In this document: positions 1-10,455 of the stretch, piece after piece
Layout: the number at the start of each line of letters is the position of its first letter
How positions within the stretch are numbered: the first letter of the stretch is position 1
Assembly (NCBI RefSeq): GCF_932274485.2
Contig: NC_065883.2
Coordinates: forward strand, 11,468,222-11,532,221
DNA: 64,000 nucleotides
DNA from: Patella vulgata
Lineage: Eukaryota; Mollusca; Gastropoda; Patellidae
Direction of reading: 5' to 3'
Notes under the pieces: generated by a model
The model's database searches: none
Seen by the model: the letters and a program-made list of their open reading frames with translations, nothing else
What the model was told of the DNA's origin: nothing
Position numbers and translations under genes: made by a program

Positions 1-20
1 AAAGTAAGATTTTGGTTTTT

Positions 21-434
21 ATACGCCCACATTGAAATGTGGTCGTATATTGTCGTCGCCCCCGTCCGTCCGTCGGTCTGTTGATCACTTCAAAATATCT
101 TGTGGATGCTCTAGAGGACAAAGTAATATACAATTGACTTTAAATTTATACAGTGTTTAAGGTCTTGAGACAAACAAGTATACTGATTTTCAATGAATTT
201 TGATAACTTTAACAGCTATATTCCATGATATTAAATGTTTCGTATACTAAACATTAGCATGGGACAGAACTTTATAAAAACAAACAAATTCTAATGATTT
301 TCTGATAATTACTTCATGAGTTGTTACTCTTAATCAGATTTTAGTGTATTATAAATTTTTCATCACCAAAAGAAAGTAAAAATATGCGACAACTCTTGTT
401 GACTGCCCGGACGATTTAGCTGCTGTGGGCGTAT
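21..434. repeat. MITE-1: dispersed repeat with hairpin-like ends
   Basis: The left end, ATACGCCCACA (21-31), is repeated inverted at the right end as TGTGGGCGTAT (424-434). The left end also folds on itself (ATACGCCCACATT, a two-base loop, then AATGTGGTCGTAT). A palindromic X-box-like site, GTTGCCTGGCAAC, lies just outside at 440-452. A truncated relative is at 33956-34090, and a further X-box-like copy is near 11796. No coding capacity is visible. It is probably a non-autonomous DNA element; the superfamily is not determined. Confidence 0.6.
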
Positions 435-536
435 GTTTCGTTGCCTGGCAACCTTTCTTTTTTATTGTTTGTATAACACTATCAGTTTATAACAGAATAT
501 CAGTTTGGTAAATATAACTTTTATTTAAATCAGGAA

Positions 537-865
537 AATGAAAAGGGGTTTAACGTCTTACTGTTCTGCTCCGACAGACATACGCCATACAGTGAGCTAT
601 GAGGGAAATTTTGCCTGAACAGCGGCACTACGGTTTACGCTTATATCAACTGCCTAGGGATGTTTTACGTGCATGCCAATGAGTACACAGGACCACGGTT
701 TTCTGTACCATCCGAATGGCTAGACAGCTGTCCTTGTCTGCCATTCTGTCCTGCAACACTGACAAGGGGAAACGACGCTGGCAAATCCTGAAGAACTTTC
801 TTGGCCAACACCGGGAGAGCAAACCCGCGAGCCAGCAATTTACTCACTTAGCCACTGTGGCTCCC
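537..865 (-). mobile_element. SINE-B copy, near full length
   Basis: Read on the minus strand it starts with a tRNA-like head (GGAGCCACAGTGGCTAAGTG), passes a B-box region, and ends in GTTAAACCCC followed by a short tail. It is flanked by a 15-bp target duplication, TATTTAAATCAGGAA (522-536) and TATTTAAACCAGGAA (866-880), with one mismatch. The duplication supports insertion by target-primed reverse transcription. Confidence 0.8.
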
Positions 866-880
866 TATTTAAACCAGGAA

Positions 881-1390
881 CAAGAATATAAAAATTGAAC
901 ATGTATAAGACAGGTACCTAAACAAGACCATAAACACAGTGCATTACTAAAGGATATACCAGGAAGGTAAGCCCCTTTTAAAAGCAACCATTCCGACCCT
1001 CTGCTAAACCACTGAACTCGGGTGAGTCCATAAGCTCGTCTCCCAAACTACAGGAAATAATAGGTCTTATACCTTCAAACAGGAGGGCAATCTGATACTA
1101 ACATCTGGTCTTAACACTCTAGTAATAAATACATCCCCAATAACATGTGGCAGTTATCAGTCGGTAATTAAACACAACCAATACATATTATTAATGGGTT
1201 TATATGTATAGAACATTTCTAAACTTGATAAAAGTTATGGAGCACTTTGATACAATTGTTCACATTTAGATTTTGTTACAGTATTGAAATAAATTGAAAT
1301 ACCGGTAACTGAAAAATTGTCCATTTCCCACGAACCTTGAAATGGTCAGTTACCTCTTTAAAAAGGATCATCAAATTTATGCATGTTAGA
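881..1390. other. Non-coding stretch, no recognised element
   Basis: AT-rich sequence without a convincing ORF, exon or repeat that recurs elsewhere in the window. An upstream exon of the gene ending at 1864 was looked for here and not found. Confidence 0.4.
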
Positions 1391-1669
1391 GGGGGATGCT
1401 CGATTCACAGTCCAGAACTTCCCGAATTGACAGAATTGCAATCGAGTAACGCGGAATTCAGTTTTGTCACAGTTCTGTCAGTCTCAACAACGGAGGTGGT
1501 GTGAGTAGAATCGTGACGTAATTAAAAGCTTTCGGCTGCATGGTTGGTTAAGATATTTACTTATCCAGTCGACGCATGCGTTGTAGCCCGAAATCCACCT
1601 TTTCCCTCGATTGTCACTATTTTTGGAATTGAAGGAATTCAATTCCGAAACGTTCAATCGAGTACCCCC
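1391..1669 (+). repeat. MITE-2 copy 1: TIR element
   Basis: The left end GGGGGATGCTCGATT is matched inverted by AATCGAGTACCCCC at the right end, giving imperfect terminal inverted repeats of about 14 bp. Internal sequence is shared with 39268-39533 (inverted copy), 35019-35275 and a partial copy at 33128-33220. It ends about 65 bp upstream of the splice acceptor of the exon at 1735. The GG-rich TIR would suit a PIF/Harbinger-like MITE, but no clear target duplication is visible, so the family is open. Confidence 0.65.
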
Positions 1670-1734
1670 ATAGTTTCCTTGCAATTGTCTTGTACACTTT
1701 ATTCTAATTTATATCTTCTTCCTTTCTGATACAG

Positions 1735-1864
1735 GAATTTGAAAAGATTGAAAATGTTTGATTTACCGGAAGTACGAAATATGCCAGCAGTTATTGATGA
1801 TCTACAGAAGAAATTACCCGAGTGTACCATAGAATATATACCTGAAAAGAAAAAAGGGGAATAA
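1735..1864 (+). CDS. Last coding exon of an LRR-type protein, possibly ATP5S/DMAC2 family
   Basis: A splice acceptor (TTTCTGATACAG, ending 1734) opens a frame of 42 residues, after one base completing a split codon, and ends at TAA 1862-1864. The peptide includes LKMFDLPEVRNMPAVIDDL followed by QKKLPECTIEYIPEKKKGE. The pattern L-x-L-x-x-x-DLP-x-V, then a helix and LPEC, is the style of a terminal leucine-rich repeat. It resembles from memory the C-termini of ATP5S/DMAC2L and DMAC2, which are LRR proteins of the mitochondrial matrix linked to ATP synthase and complex I assembly. The upstream exons must lie left of the window or beyond the repeats at 1-1669. The exon call is fairly secure because the acceptor, frame, stop and downstream poly(A) signal agree; the family name is tentative. 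Confidence 0.55.
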
Positions 1865-1924
1865 TTTTGATACCGGTTTTTATAAAAGTGCTGTTTTATG
1901 TAGACATATGTCATAACTAACTGA

Positions 1925-1975
1925 GATGAAATGGGATTTAATGCCCTACTGTTCTGTTCCAACTGAGCTAAACGA
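1925..1975 (-). mobile_element. SINE-B 3'-end fragment
   Basis: Degenerate match to the SINE-B 3' end on the minus strand (AAATGGGATTTAATGCCCTA and the following bases). It lies inside the presumed 3' UTR of the upstream gene. Confidence 0.55.
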
Positions 1976-2314
1976 AGACAGGCATAATTTCAATAACGGT
2001 TTTGATAATATATATTAGTGCTTGTCTTCTAGGGACAGGAACATACATGTACTATCATCACTAATTGTGTGAATGTGATACAGCACAAAATTCTCTGTGG
2101 AATGTTTTACAATTTTTATGGCTTTTTTCAAACTTGTTCAGATTTGTTGACGTTAATTTTAGAGCTTGCTGCTGGTGGGTGTATTAGAGAATCTGACAAG
2201 ACTCTATGTTTATCTATAGAAATAATTTAGAAGACTGTAAAATAATGTATTGCTGCCCAGGCCTGTCACCATAGGATTTCAGTTCTTTCTTATATGTTTA
2301 TATAAATTAATGTA

Positions 2315-2320
2315 AATAAA
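2315..2320 (+). terminator. Poly(A) signal AATAAA of the gene ending at 1864
   Basis: AATAAA lies about 450 bases after the TAA, with an A-run and then T-rich sequence just downstream. This gives a 3' UTR of about 1865-2340. The UTR includes a short SINE-B 3' fragment near 1925-1975. Confidence 0.6.
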
Positions 2321-2636
2321 ATGTATTTAAAAAAACCTTTGTATATTTATTTTATTGGAGATGATGGCTGTTCTGAGAACTTACAATATTTTGATTGTTG
2401 TAGGCCTACTTTAATGCATTCAGGGATCGTGGTAAAGGCATTTGACTCTTGACTTTTGAAGCTTGATTCCCACTTCCTACATGTAGCTCCTGTGAGGCTG
2501 ATAAGTGAAGTGCTGCCTAATCGTTTGGATGTACATTTAGTGTGCATATACCATTGCAGAACCTTTGGCAGTTGGATTTTGAAGAAGAGTAATCATAAAT
2601 GTCACTGTCCGAGCAAATTTTCCTCCCTAGCATTGC

Positions 2637-2868
2637 GAGAGAGAAATGGGGTTTAACATCCACTCGACACAAATTAGGTAATTTCAGGACTAACATGATT
2701 CAATTTCATTTCAATAATTTGCTTGCGTGTAGGGGTCTTTTAGCAGTGGGAGGAAACCGTAGAAATCTCATGAGATTGGACAGGTAACCCTACTCCTTGT
2801 CACATTCAAGTGAAGATTCGAAACCACGCCACACTTGATTCAATGACAGAGCTTGGATTTCACGGGCA
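2637..2868 (-). mobile_element. SINE-A copy
   Basis: Starts with GAGAGAGAAATGGGGTTTAA, the complement of the SINE-A tail. It continues through the body (ATTAGGTAATTTCAGGACTA) to the region of the tRNA-like B box. The head end is diverged. Confidence 0.75.
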
Positions 2869-3042
2869 GGCTTTAAAGTTTAAACCAATAAACGCCCATA
2901 GAAAAAAAGACCATATGTTAGTCTCAAAATGACCAAATTATTTGTACACAGGGCGTCAATTTTTTCGACGATTTAAACCAGTAGACTTTGAAATGAAAAT
3001 AGGTGACATCTTTCAAAGTTTTTTGTCCCATTCTAACAACTA

Positions 3043-3205
3043 GATACTGTGTTCCTTGACAGGTCCTTCGTCCTGCATCACTGACAAGAGTTAACCACGG
3101 AGGAAAATCTTAAGGAACTTTCTTAGCCAACACCAGGATTCAACCCAGGACCTCCTGGTATAGAGACCCAGAGCTTACTCACGGAGCCATCACAGCTTCT
3201 GAGAA
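3043..3205 (-). mobile_element. SINE-B fragment (head half)
   Basis: Diverged match to the head half of SINE-B: CCTGCATCACTGACAAGAG, then AACTTTCTTAGCCAACACCA and the tRNA-like end GGAGCCATCACAGC. Confidence 0.65.
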
Positions 3206-3699
3206 ATTTGAACCTAGGCTACTCCTTTCAACGCACCGCTTCATATCTACTAAATAGGTGTATGGGTGTGTATAGAATAAAAAAATATTTTAATATATCA
3301 TTCAATATGTGATATTCATGAAAATTGATTGAAGCATTCCATTTAATTGATTTAGAATATTCTAGAACATTCTAAATTCTAAAAAAAAAATTTAAAAATT
3401 GAGGTACTATCTTTAATATTCAATTTCAGTTATTTCTAGATTTGTTTTGGGTTTTTTAAAAAAAAAAGTCCATTATTTAGTGACATAATTAATTAATAGA
3501 ATATTGTGTTTTTGTTGAAATAAAAGAAAAACAAAATTCTTAAGTGTCTGGTTAAAAAAAGGCTATTTACTCACTGGTAACCAGCTCATCCATTATGGGA
3601 CGTCAAATCGGAAATAAAAATTCTATATTTGTCCTTGTTTTATTATTTATTATTATTTATAAATAAAATGTACATTTTGCAATATGCACCACTTATTAA
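3206..3699. other. AT-rich intergenic DNA
   Basis: Very AT-rich, with A- and T-runs. No ORF, exon or recognisable repeat. It separates the left-hand gene and its repeats from the AHSA promoter region. Confidence 0.5.
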
Positions 3700-3945
3700 C
3701 TTAAGTTTAGAACTGAATTTTTATTTCCTTGGGCGATTTTAATGAAAATAAGGGCGACTTGGTATCGGTGCGTGCGAAGTGACCTTTATAAGATTACTTC
3801 CGGTGTACATTCGAGAAACGGGAAACGACACTCGCGTGCTCATGTTAATCTTTTTTTAACAAGTAAACTGAACTATCGCGAAATTTTGGTTAATTATCGA
3901 CTGAAGTTCCTCCAGGCTTCATCTGTACATTACTGACAGGAAAAT
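3700..3945 (+). promoter_or_regulatory. Presumed promoter and 5' UTR of the AHSA gene
   Basis: The sequence immediately upstream of the AHSA start is less AT-rich than its surroundings and has several CpGs. It has an ETS/GABP-type site ACTTCCGG at 3796-3803. It also has a two-unit heat-shock-element-like sequence TTCGAGAA at 3810-3817 followed by a nearby GGAA. HSF1 control of Aha1 genes is known in other eukaryotes; here the element is weak and only suggestive. No TATA box is evident and the transcription start cannot be placed from sequence. Confidence 0.45.
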
Positions 3946-6900
3946 ATGGCCAAATGGGGAGAAGGCGATCCAAGGTGGATTGTTGAAGAGCGGCCCGACG
4001 CAACAAACGTAAACAACTGGCATTGGTAAGGAATCAAGCTTGCTTTTCACTTTTCGTCTGAGAAAAAAACGTCTAAATAAAAAGCATTTACAATCACTGT
4101 GTATATGAGTTTTAATGTACATATATTGAACTGATATGTCATTGTCAACAATATTAATTTATCGAGGTTTTTGTCAATACCGAACAAGTATGTGATCTTA
4201 TTAATTATAAAGTGGATCGCTCTCTCAGTCTCTTTTTATTTAAAATATTTAGGCCTTGAGGTTAGTTATTGGCGTTATTTAATTTATAAAAGCCAAAGGC
4301 CTGCGGTGTAAAATTTTGAATGGAAACATTCAGACTATTCTGTTAATCCATTCATTGAGTAGATATCGATGTTTTAAATTTAAAAATTGAAGAGTAGGTC
4401 TAATCCATAATATTCTGACTCACGACTTTTAATATATACAGTTTAAAAAAAACCAAATTATTTTATGCCATATAGCTACCATGTTGGTAAATGGTAATAT
4501 ATATATATATATATATATATATAGATTTGTCCGAAAAACATTCAGAGTACTATAATTATAATGTAATTTTTGATACTTTCAAATCTTTTAATCAAGAAAA
4601 TTCCTTGTTGGTTGCGGTTTGTGCCAGCTGTTTAACCAGGTCTGCAGTTTGATTCCTGTGTTGGACAGGCCTGGAAATAACGGTTTTAGGTGTACCTGAC
4701 AAAATGTCAGGCAGTAATGAAATAGCACCTGACATTTTCAACTTAGTGCCGGACATATATTAATAGTATCAATATAAAAGACAAATCAGTGCCGGACAAA
4801 ATGACAGGCACCAGAGGTTTTGTGCCTGACAAAACCTGAATCTGTGACTGACATTGTCTGTGACAGGTGCCTTATTTCCAAGCTTCGACTTGGCCTATCA
4901 AAGAAAAAAGCATTTATCATTATACGTGTATGACGTATCTCATTGTTGGACGAATATCCAGGGCATATAATGGAACTAATATATATACTTTAAATTTTAT
5001 TTGTTTTTCTTTTCCGTTCAGTTATTGAAGTATGTTATTAAATTTATCTAAAAATTTAAGGGTGGAAAAAAATGCCTCGACTTGGTCTAAAGACAAGTTA
5101 AAAGAATTGTTAGTTGGGTTAAAGGTTAAAGATGGTACAGGTAATTATACTTAATCTATTCTTAAAAGTTTCAATAGCTACTAATTAGATTTACCAGTAA
5201 TCAGATTAAGAGTGATTGAGTTTCAGATTTGTAAACAGATTAAGAAAAAAGATACAATTCATCTTAACATGTAATCTGTTAATTATAATTACATTACATT
5301 GAAATTGATTAGGGAGATTATACATGTATTTATAACATAATGCTCAGCATGTAAATTATGACATAATATTAGGGATGAAAGATACATCAAAATATAAACA
5401 AGTTGATAATGCTATTTTGTTTACTTGAATTATGGAAAAGTTGATGATTTTCTCTTGGTGATTTTCTCCCAATTATAAACTTACAGTTAAATCATTATAC
5501 AGAGACCCTTTTTAACAAGTCAAAACTTGGTTTCCATTGATTTGCATAGCATGTCTGGAAATATTGATTTTATTTGAACCTCATATCAAAATAAAATAAA
5601 TTTTAAATTCTAAGAATTAAATTTGATATTACAGGAGAATGTGAAATAAAGGAATTATCAAAGATAGAAGGCGAGGCATCAGCTAATAACAGGAAAGCCA
5701 AATTGATATTTTTTTATGAGTGGGAAATCAGTGGAAAATGGTCAGGTAAAATAATTACTTTTATGAAATCTACTCTAGTTCAACATAATATCTTGAATCT
5801 CAATTATGGAGTCGCAGTGGCTCTGTGAGTAAGAGGGGCGGGGTGTATGTATCAAATTTACTATTTTTGGGGGGGAATCTTTTATATAGTTGACAAACAT
5901 GAAAATGATAGTTTTGGTTGTACCTACACAGTTCCACAACATGTAACAGAATGTCAGGCATAAATGAACTGGTACCAAACATTTTGAGTGATCAACCTTA
6001 TTGGAGAGATGGAATAAATTTAATTAAGTCTCCATGAACACGTCCTTATTACTCACTAACAAAAGAAATTCCTATGTGACGGCCATGTGTAATTTTTATG
6101 TTAGGTTTTTACACTTTATTATAGGTTTCTCGCTAGCCTGGAGGTCGGGTGTTCGATCCCTGCATTGGCCGGGAAAGTTCATCCAGATTTTCCGGCATGG
6201 TTCCCCCCTTGTCAGTGATGCAGGATGGAGGGCCTGACAAGGGCAGCTGTCTAGTCCTTCGGATGATACGAAAAACCGAGGTCCCTTGTATACATTGGAA
6301 TGCACGTAAAAGATCCCTTGGCAGTTGGAATTCGATATAAGAGTAGGCGATAGTGGCGCTGCCCGGGCAAAATTTCCCTCATAGCACACTGTATGGTGTA
6401 TGCCCGTCTTCATTAGCCCAGTATAGGAGTAGGACTTTAAATTTCATTTCATTTATTATAGGTTTTATAGATGAAACAGAAACAACATATAAAGGAGAGT
6501 TTGAAATACCTAATCTTAGTGAAGAAAATGATCCTGATGAGATAGAGGTAATAATTATAATACATATATTTGGGTTTTCTGTAATTCAAAAATTTTAAGA
6601 CAATTGCAGTGTAATTTTTTAAAAGAAAGATTTGTAGATTCTGCCGTTTATGTGGTTTTTATTCAATAGAGCATGTATGTCGAATATTACATGTTCTATT
6701 TATTTTGGGTTCAGTGATGTCTTTAATACTTAGTAATTTGAATTAGGAGTGGTTTGGATGGCTGAATGGTTTGCGCATGCGCAGTGCGCCATAAGGTCTG
6801 TTTTTTAGTCAACTGGTGTGGTTTCGATTCCCTGGTTATACATAACAAGGAGTAGGTTCGCCTGTCCAACCTCATGTGTTTTCTCCGGGTCCTCGTTCCT

Positions 6901-9772
6901 CCCACTGCTAAAGACCCCTACGCGCAAGCGAATTATTGAAATAAAAAAATGTTAGTCCCGAAATGACCTAGTTTGTGTCGAGTGGATGTTAAACCCCATT
7001 TGTTTCTCTCTCTCTCACTTTGTGATTTGAGTATTTTCTGTTATACTATTATATTTGTGATTTAAGATTCGTGTAACATGTGATAATACGTCTGATGAAG
7101 CATATAAAGTTAAAGAAATAATGAGAAGGACTGGAACACCCATAATACAAGCACAGATAGCTAAATATATCAAAGATCTTAGAGAAGGTAAGAACTCTTG
7201 AACCACCCCAACCTCGTGGGATTTCTCCGGGTCCTCCGGTTTCCTCCCACTGCTAAAGACCCATATGCGCAAGCAAATTATTGAAATAAAATTAAACCAT
7301 ATGTTAGTCCCGAAATGACCTAGTTTGTGTCAAGTGGACGTTAAACTCCATTTCTCTCTCTCTTTAACCACCTTATTATAGTGATGTGGTTTCGATTCTC
7401 CTCTTATACGCGACAAAGAGTAGGGTCTCCTGTCTAACCTCATAGGTTTTCTTCCAGGTCCTCCGGTTCCCTCCCACTGCTCAAGACCCCTACGCTGTAA
7501 CAAATTATTGAAATATATTTGAAACATGTTAGTCCCAAAATGACTTAGTTTGTGTTGAGTGGACATTCAACCCAGTTTGGCTTGCTGAGTACGGATCTGA
7601 CTCACTAACCAGGGGGCCTTGGTTTCTATCCTAGTGTTTGCCAAAGAATATCCTCTGGAATTTCCAGCTTACTTTTTCATAATGAGTGGTGAAAGAAGAA
7701 GTGTCTTGTCATTCGGACGGGACAAAAATCAAGAGGTAAAATGTACACCATTTGGCAGCATGTTAAGGATCTCGTCTGACAGGATTCGATGAAGAGCAAC
7801 TTGACAAGTCAACTGTAAACCACAGAGTCAGACTTGCTTTTATATTAATTTATTCACTTATATTTTCAGAATATAGTCAAGGAATTGTCTTGCCAACTAA
7901 AACATTGGGAGGAACAACTAAAATAACAGATAATAATATCGGCACGGAGGTAAATAATATTTCACTTACAAGCAGATTAAAACAAACTAGTGTAAAATAA
8001 CGTTAGCATGCCTGCAAAAGAACCCATGGCTGTATGGGCAAAATTTTCCCTCATAACACACTACATGATGTATGCCTGTCTTCATTAGCCTAGTTGGTGC
8101 ACAAAAGTAGGATGTTAAACCCCATTTCATATTATTTTTTTTTTCAGAATATTGCTAAGAAAGAAATGAATAAAATAATTCATAAGAAAGCAGATTCAAA
8201 AGATACAGGCACAAAAATACGAACAAAAACATTGAAATCAAAAGAAGAATTTAAATGTCGAGCATCTGATTTATATAGAGCATTAACTGATCCTGGGGTA
8301 AGTTCATTTAAACATTAACTGATCCTGGAGTAAGTTCATTTAAAGATACATTATGGGAGATTAGATAAAGAGCTGGCAGTTCTCACTATGATAGTTAAAA
8401 ACTAGATAATGTAAAGGGTATTTGCTGAAAATTTCAGTCAAATTGATCCACTCTGAACCGAGAATTTAGCGATTGAATTTTTGGCCTAGCCTCTATCATC
8501 ATTACTAAAGTCGGTACGATAAAAAACAGTCTCGATTATCCATTTCATGATTTAATCATGAATGAAAGTTGAGCAGCAAATCATATCCTAATCCAGTAAA
8601 TATCTCAAATTTAGATAACATTTAGATAAATTTTTAAATGGAGAACCGTTCTAATCTAGTTAAAATCTCAAATATCCGATGCCATTGAGAGTTGATTATG
8701 GTCTTATTTTGTTAATAAATGTCTAAGTAACACTTTATATAACATTTGAGGCCTAAAGAAAGACCTGCAATAGGCAGAATTAGCTCTTGAATAATGTATG
8801 TTTAAACATTTAAACATTATCCACAGAGGAAATAAAACCTGCTTGTAAGTCCCAAACTGATCCAAAGTATTTTGTTGAAGGGCAGTGAACTCCATCCATT
8901 TCTATCTCTTCAACTTTTAACCGGATACTTGAATTTTATCCCCAAACTTGAATTTTATCCCCAAAATTTGAATTGTAACCCAAAATTTGAATTGTAACCA
9001 AATACTTGAATTGTAACCAAATACTTGAATTCTAACCAAATACTTGAATTTTGAATTGTAACCAAATACGAATTGTGACCAAATACTTAAATTGTTACCA
9101 AATACTTGAATTTTAACCCCATACTTGAATTTTACAGATGGTTTCAGCTTTCACAGGAGCAACAGCTATAGTCGAAGCAGAAAAGGGAGGTAAATTTTCT
9201 TTAAATGGTGGAAATATAAGTGGAGAATTTATTGAATTGGTGAGTTTTCTTGTTTTTTGGGTTTTTTTTTTTTAATTTTTAATTATTTTTTGTTTTATTA
9301 ATGCACATAATCTGGAACTCTATATTATTGTCTGTTTCTAAGGACTAGGGAATATAGTTGTTGCCTGAAACACAGATCTTGGAACAAAGAAATTATCATC
9401 AGGTGCAATTTGGTAATTCTTAGCTCTTTTGAATTGTTCTTCCATTATGAATGTATTAATACCAAACCAATTGAAAGTAAGCTTTTATTTTGATTTATTT
9501 TAATGTTTTCCATTATTAATATCTGATACTTTTCTTTTGTCATACAGATTCCTAATAAAAAGTTAGTTAAAAAATGGCGTGTGAAATCGTGGCCAGATGA
9601 ACATTATTCTACTGTGACGATAGAATTAACGGAAAAAGAAGACTGTACCGATTTACATATACAACAAGTAGGAATTCCTGATGCTGATTATGATAGAACT
9701 GTTCAAGGCTGGCAAAATCATTTTTGGGAGCGCATAAAACAAGCGTTTGGATTTGGAGTGCGCTTATTTTGA
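3946..9772 (+). CDS. AHSA1: Activator of Hsp90 ATPase (AHSA1/AHSA2 type), complete, nine exons
   Basis: Coding exons: 3946-4025, 5061-5140, 5635-5745, 6462-6547, 7067-7187, 7870-7949, 8148-8297, 9138-9239, 9548-9772. All have GT-AG junctions and agreeing phases, giving 344 aa (human AHSA1 is 338). The protein is a cytosolic co-chaperone that binds Hsp90 and stimulates its ATPase. The start MAKWGEGDPRWIVEERPDA is nearly identical to the vertebrate protein and is followed by the NxNNWHW motif (NVNNWHW, about residues 21-27) that modulates ATPase stimulation. The N-terminal Aha1 domain continues with GEASANNRKAKLIFFYEW (residues ~68-85, containing the RKxK segment). A lysine-rich linker follows (KKEMNKIIHKKADSKD). 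The C-terminal AHSA1/START-like domain has GGKFSLNGGNISGEF and ends GWQNHFWERIKQAFGFGVRLF-like, as in human. No break is seen. The symbol is for the family: by neighbourhood it matches the vertebrate AHSA2 locus, by sequence either paralogue. Confidence 0.96.
4497..4525. repeat. (AT)n microsatellite in AHSA intron 1
   Basis: About 14 AT units in a row. Low complexity only. Confidence 0.9.
4660..4890. repeat. MITE-7: foldback repeat with TGTCAGG palindromes
   Basis: The ends GCCTGGAAATAA (near 4668) and TTATTTCCAAGC (near 4872) are inverted. The interior holds several palindromic CCTGACAAAATGTCAGG-type blocks. Related sequence occurs at 25560-25765, 44814-44860, 50581-51010 (interrupted by a SINE) and near 54030. 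It is non-coding and the superfamily is unknown. Confidence 0.55.
6129..6451 (+). mobile_element. 5'-truncated SINE-B at the AHSA exon 4 acceptor
   Basis: Begins inside the tRNA-like head (CTCGCTAGCCTGGAGGTCGG, B box GTTCGATCCC). It runs through the conserved body (GTAAAAGATCCCTTGGCAGT) to GGACTTTAAATTTCATTTC. It is flanked by a perfect 14-bp target duplication TTTATTATAGGTTT at 6115-6128 and 6452-6465. That duplicated segment contains the intron 3/exon 4 acceptor TATAG|G; the downstream copy is the one joined to exon 4. The perfect duplication implies a fairly recent insertion. Confidence 0.9.
6746..7018 (+). mobile_element. SINE-A copy, near full length, in AHSA intron 4
   Basis: tRNA-like A box in TTGGATGGCTGAATGGTTTG and B box in GGTTTCGATTCC. 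The body is followed by GTGGATGTTAAACCCCATTT and a CT tail. It ends about 50 bp before exon 5 (7067). Orientation is the same as the host gene. Confidence 0.85.
7203..7368 (+). mobile_element. SINE-A, 3' half, in AHSA intron 5
   Basis: Lacks the tRNA-like head and starts at the CCAACCTCGTGGG segment. It then carries the body and GTTAAACTCCATTTCTCTCT. It begins only ~16 bp after the exon 5 donor (7188). Confidence 0.8.
7375..7585 (+). mobile_element. SINE-A, second tandem copy in AHSA intron 5
   Basis: Partial head with B box GTGGTTTCGATTC, then the usual body, ending GTGGACATTCAACCC. It lies directly after another SINE-A, so the two form a head-to-tail pair. It is more diverged than its neighbour. 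Confidence 0.75.
7990..8136 (+). mobile_element. SINE-B, 3' fragment, upstream of AHSA exon 7
   Basis: Matches the SINE-B end: GCAAAATTTTCCCTCATA, CCTGTCTTCATTAGCC and GATGTTAAACCCCATTTCAT. Its tail runs directly into the T-rich polypyrimidine tract used by the exon 7 acceptor (8147), so the SINE tail now forms part of the splice region. Confidence 0.75.
8281..8344 (+). repeat. Tandem duplication of the AHSA exon 7 donor
   Basis: The last 17 bases of exon 7 and the donor (CATTAACTGATCCTGGGGTA and on) are followed at once by a second copy of about 32 bp that differs by one base (GGGGTAAG versus GGAGTAAG). Both copies keep a GTAAGT donor. Use of the second would lengthen exon 7 by 32 bases and shift the frame. 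Confidence 0.9.
8346..8772 (+). repeat. MITE-4 copy 1
   Basis: Shares long stretches with 52800-53452, including GGAGATTAGATAAAGAGCTG near its left end and GGCCTAAAGAAAG near its right end. It is non-coding. Terminal inverted repeats are not obvious. Confidence 0.65.
8921..9137 (+). repeat. ~19-bp minisatellite that runs into the AHSA exon 8 acceptor
   Basis: About ten imperfect units of the type AAATACTTGAATTGTAACC. The final unit (ATACTTGAATTTTACAG) is the exon 8 acceptor itself. No other polypyrimidine tract is present, so the splice site is built from repeat sequence. Confidence 0.85.
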
Positions 9773-10059
9773 CACATATGAGATATTTTAGGTTATTTAT
9801 CATCGGCTGAAAACTGTGGAACAATCCATTCATCATGTGATCACATCTCGTTGTTTTATTGGCTATTGAAACAGTCAACTACAGATGTGAAAAATACGAA
9901 AGAAAGATGTGAAAAAATTTGTGAATTCAGTAAAGTGAAAAATATTTATTGTAGACAGATATTTGCTTGAAAACTAATCTTTTCACATTGTATACAACAT
10001 TATTCCATATTTTTCACACTTCAATATTAAGAATATGTGTGTGTTCTGAAGTGGACTTC

Positions 10060-10065
10060 AATAAA
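10060..10065 (+). terminator. Poly(A) signal of the AHSA gene
   Basis: AATAAA about 290 bases after the TGA stop at 9770-9772, followed by TTTTATTAAAATTAAAAG. The implied 3' UTR is about 9773-10085. Confidence 0.75.
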
Positions 10066-10286
10066 ATCTTTTATTAAAATTAAAAGGGCATTTATTACAG
10101 CTTTTATCATTGATGTCTAAAGATTGGATGACGAGGACTGCAAATTCTAGTTTCATTTTTCAATATAAACAAAAAGAACAAAACTATCAAATGTTTGTCT
10201 CAAAATACGTGATTAGTAGAGACCAATGTCCATTAAATGACAGCAACAAAATATACGGTTTTATGGCAAATTTCCATCATGCTTGT

Positions 10287-10455
10287 CCCATCTTCATTAT
10301 TCTACTCGGTTAAGGTGTGCGTGTTGCATCATGAGGTCTTTCATTGAGTCAGGTGGCATGGTTTCGATTCCCCACTTGTACGTGAAAAAAAGTAAGGTCG
10401 CCTGTCCAACAACATGGGTTTTCTCCCCACTCCCACCCCTTGTTGCAACTGTCCC
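10287..10455 (+). mobile_element. SINE-A, head half
   Basis: Head with CATCATGAGGTCTTTCATTG and B box GGTTTCGATTCCCC, then GGTCGCCTGTCCAAC, then truncated. Lies in the AHSA-USP34 intergenic interval. Confidence 0.75.
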
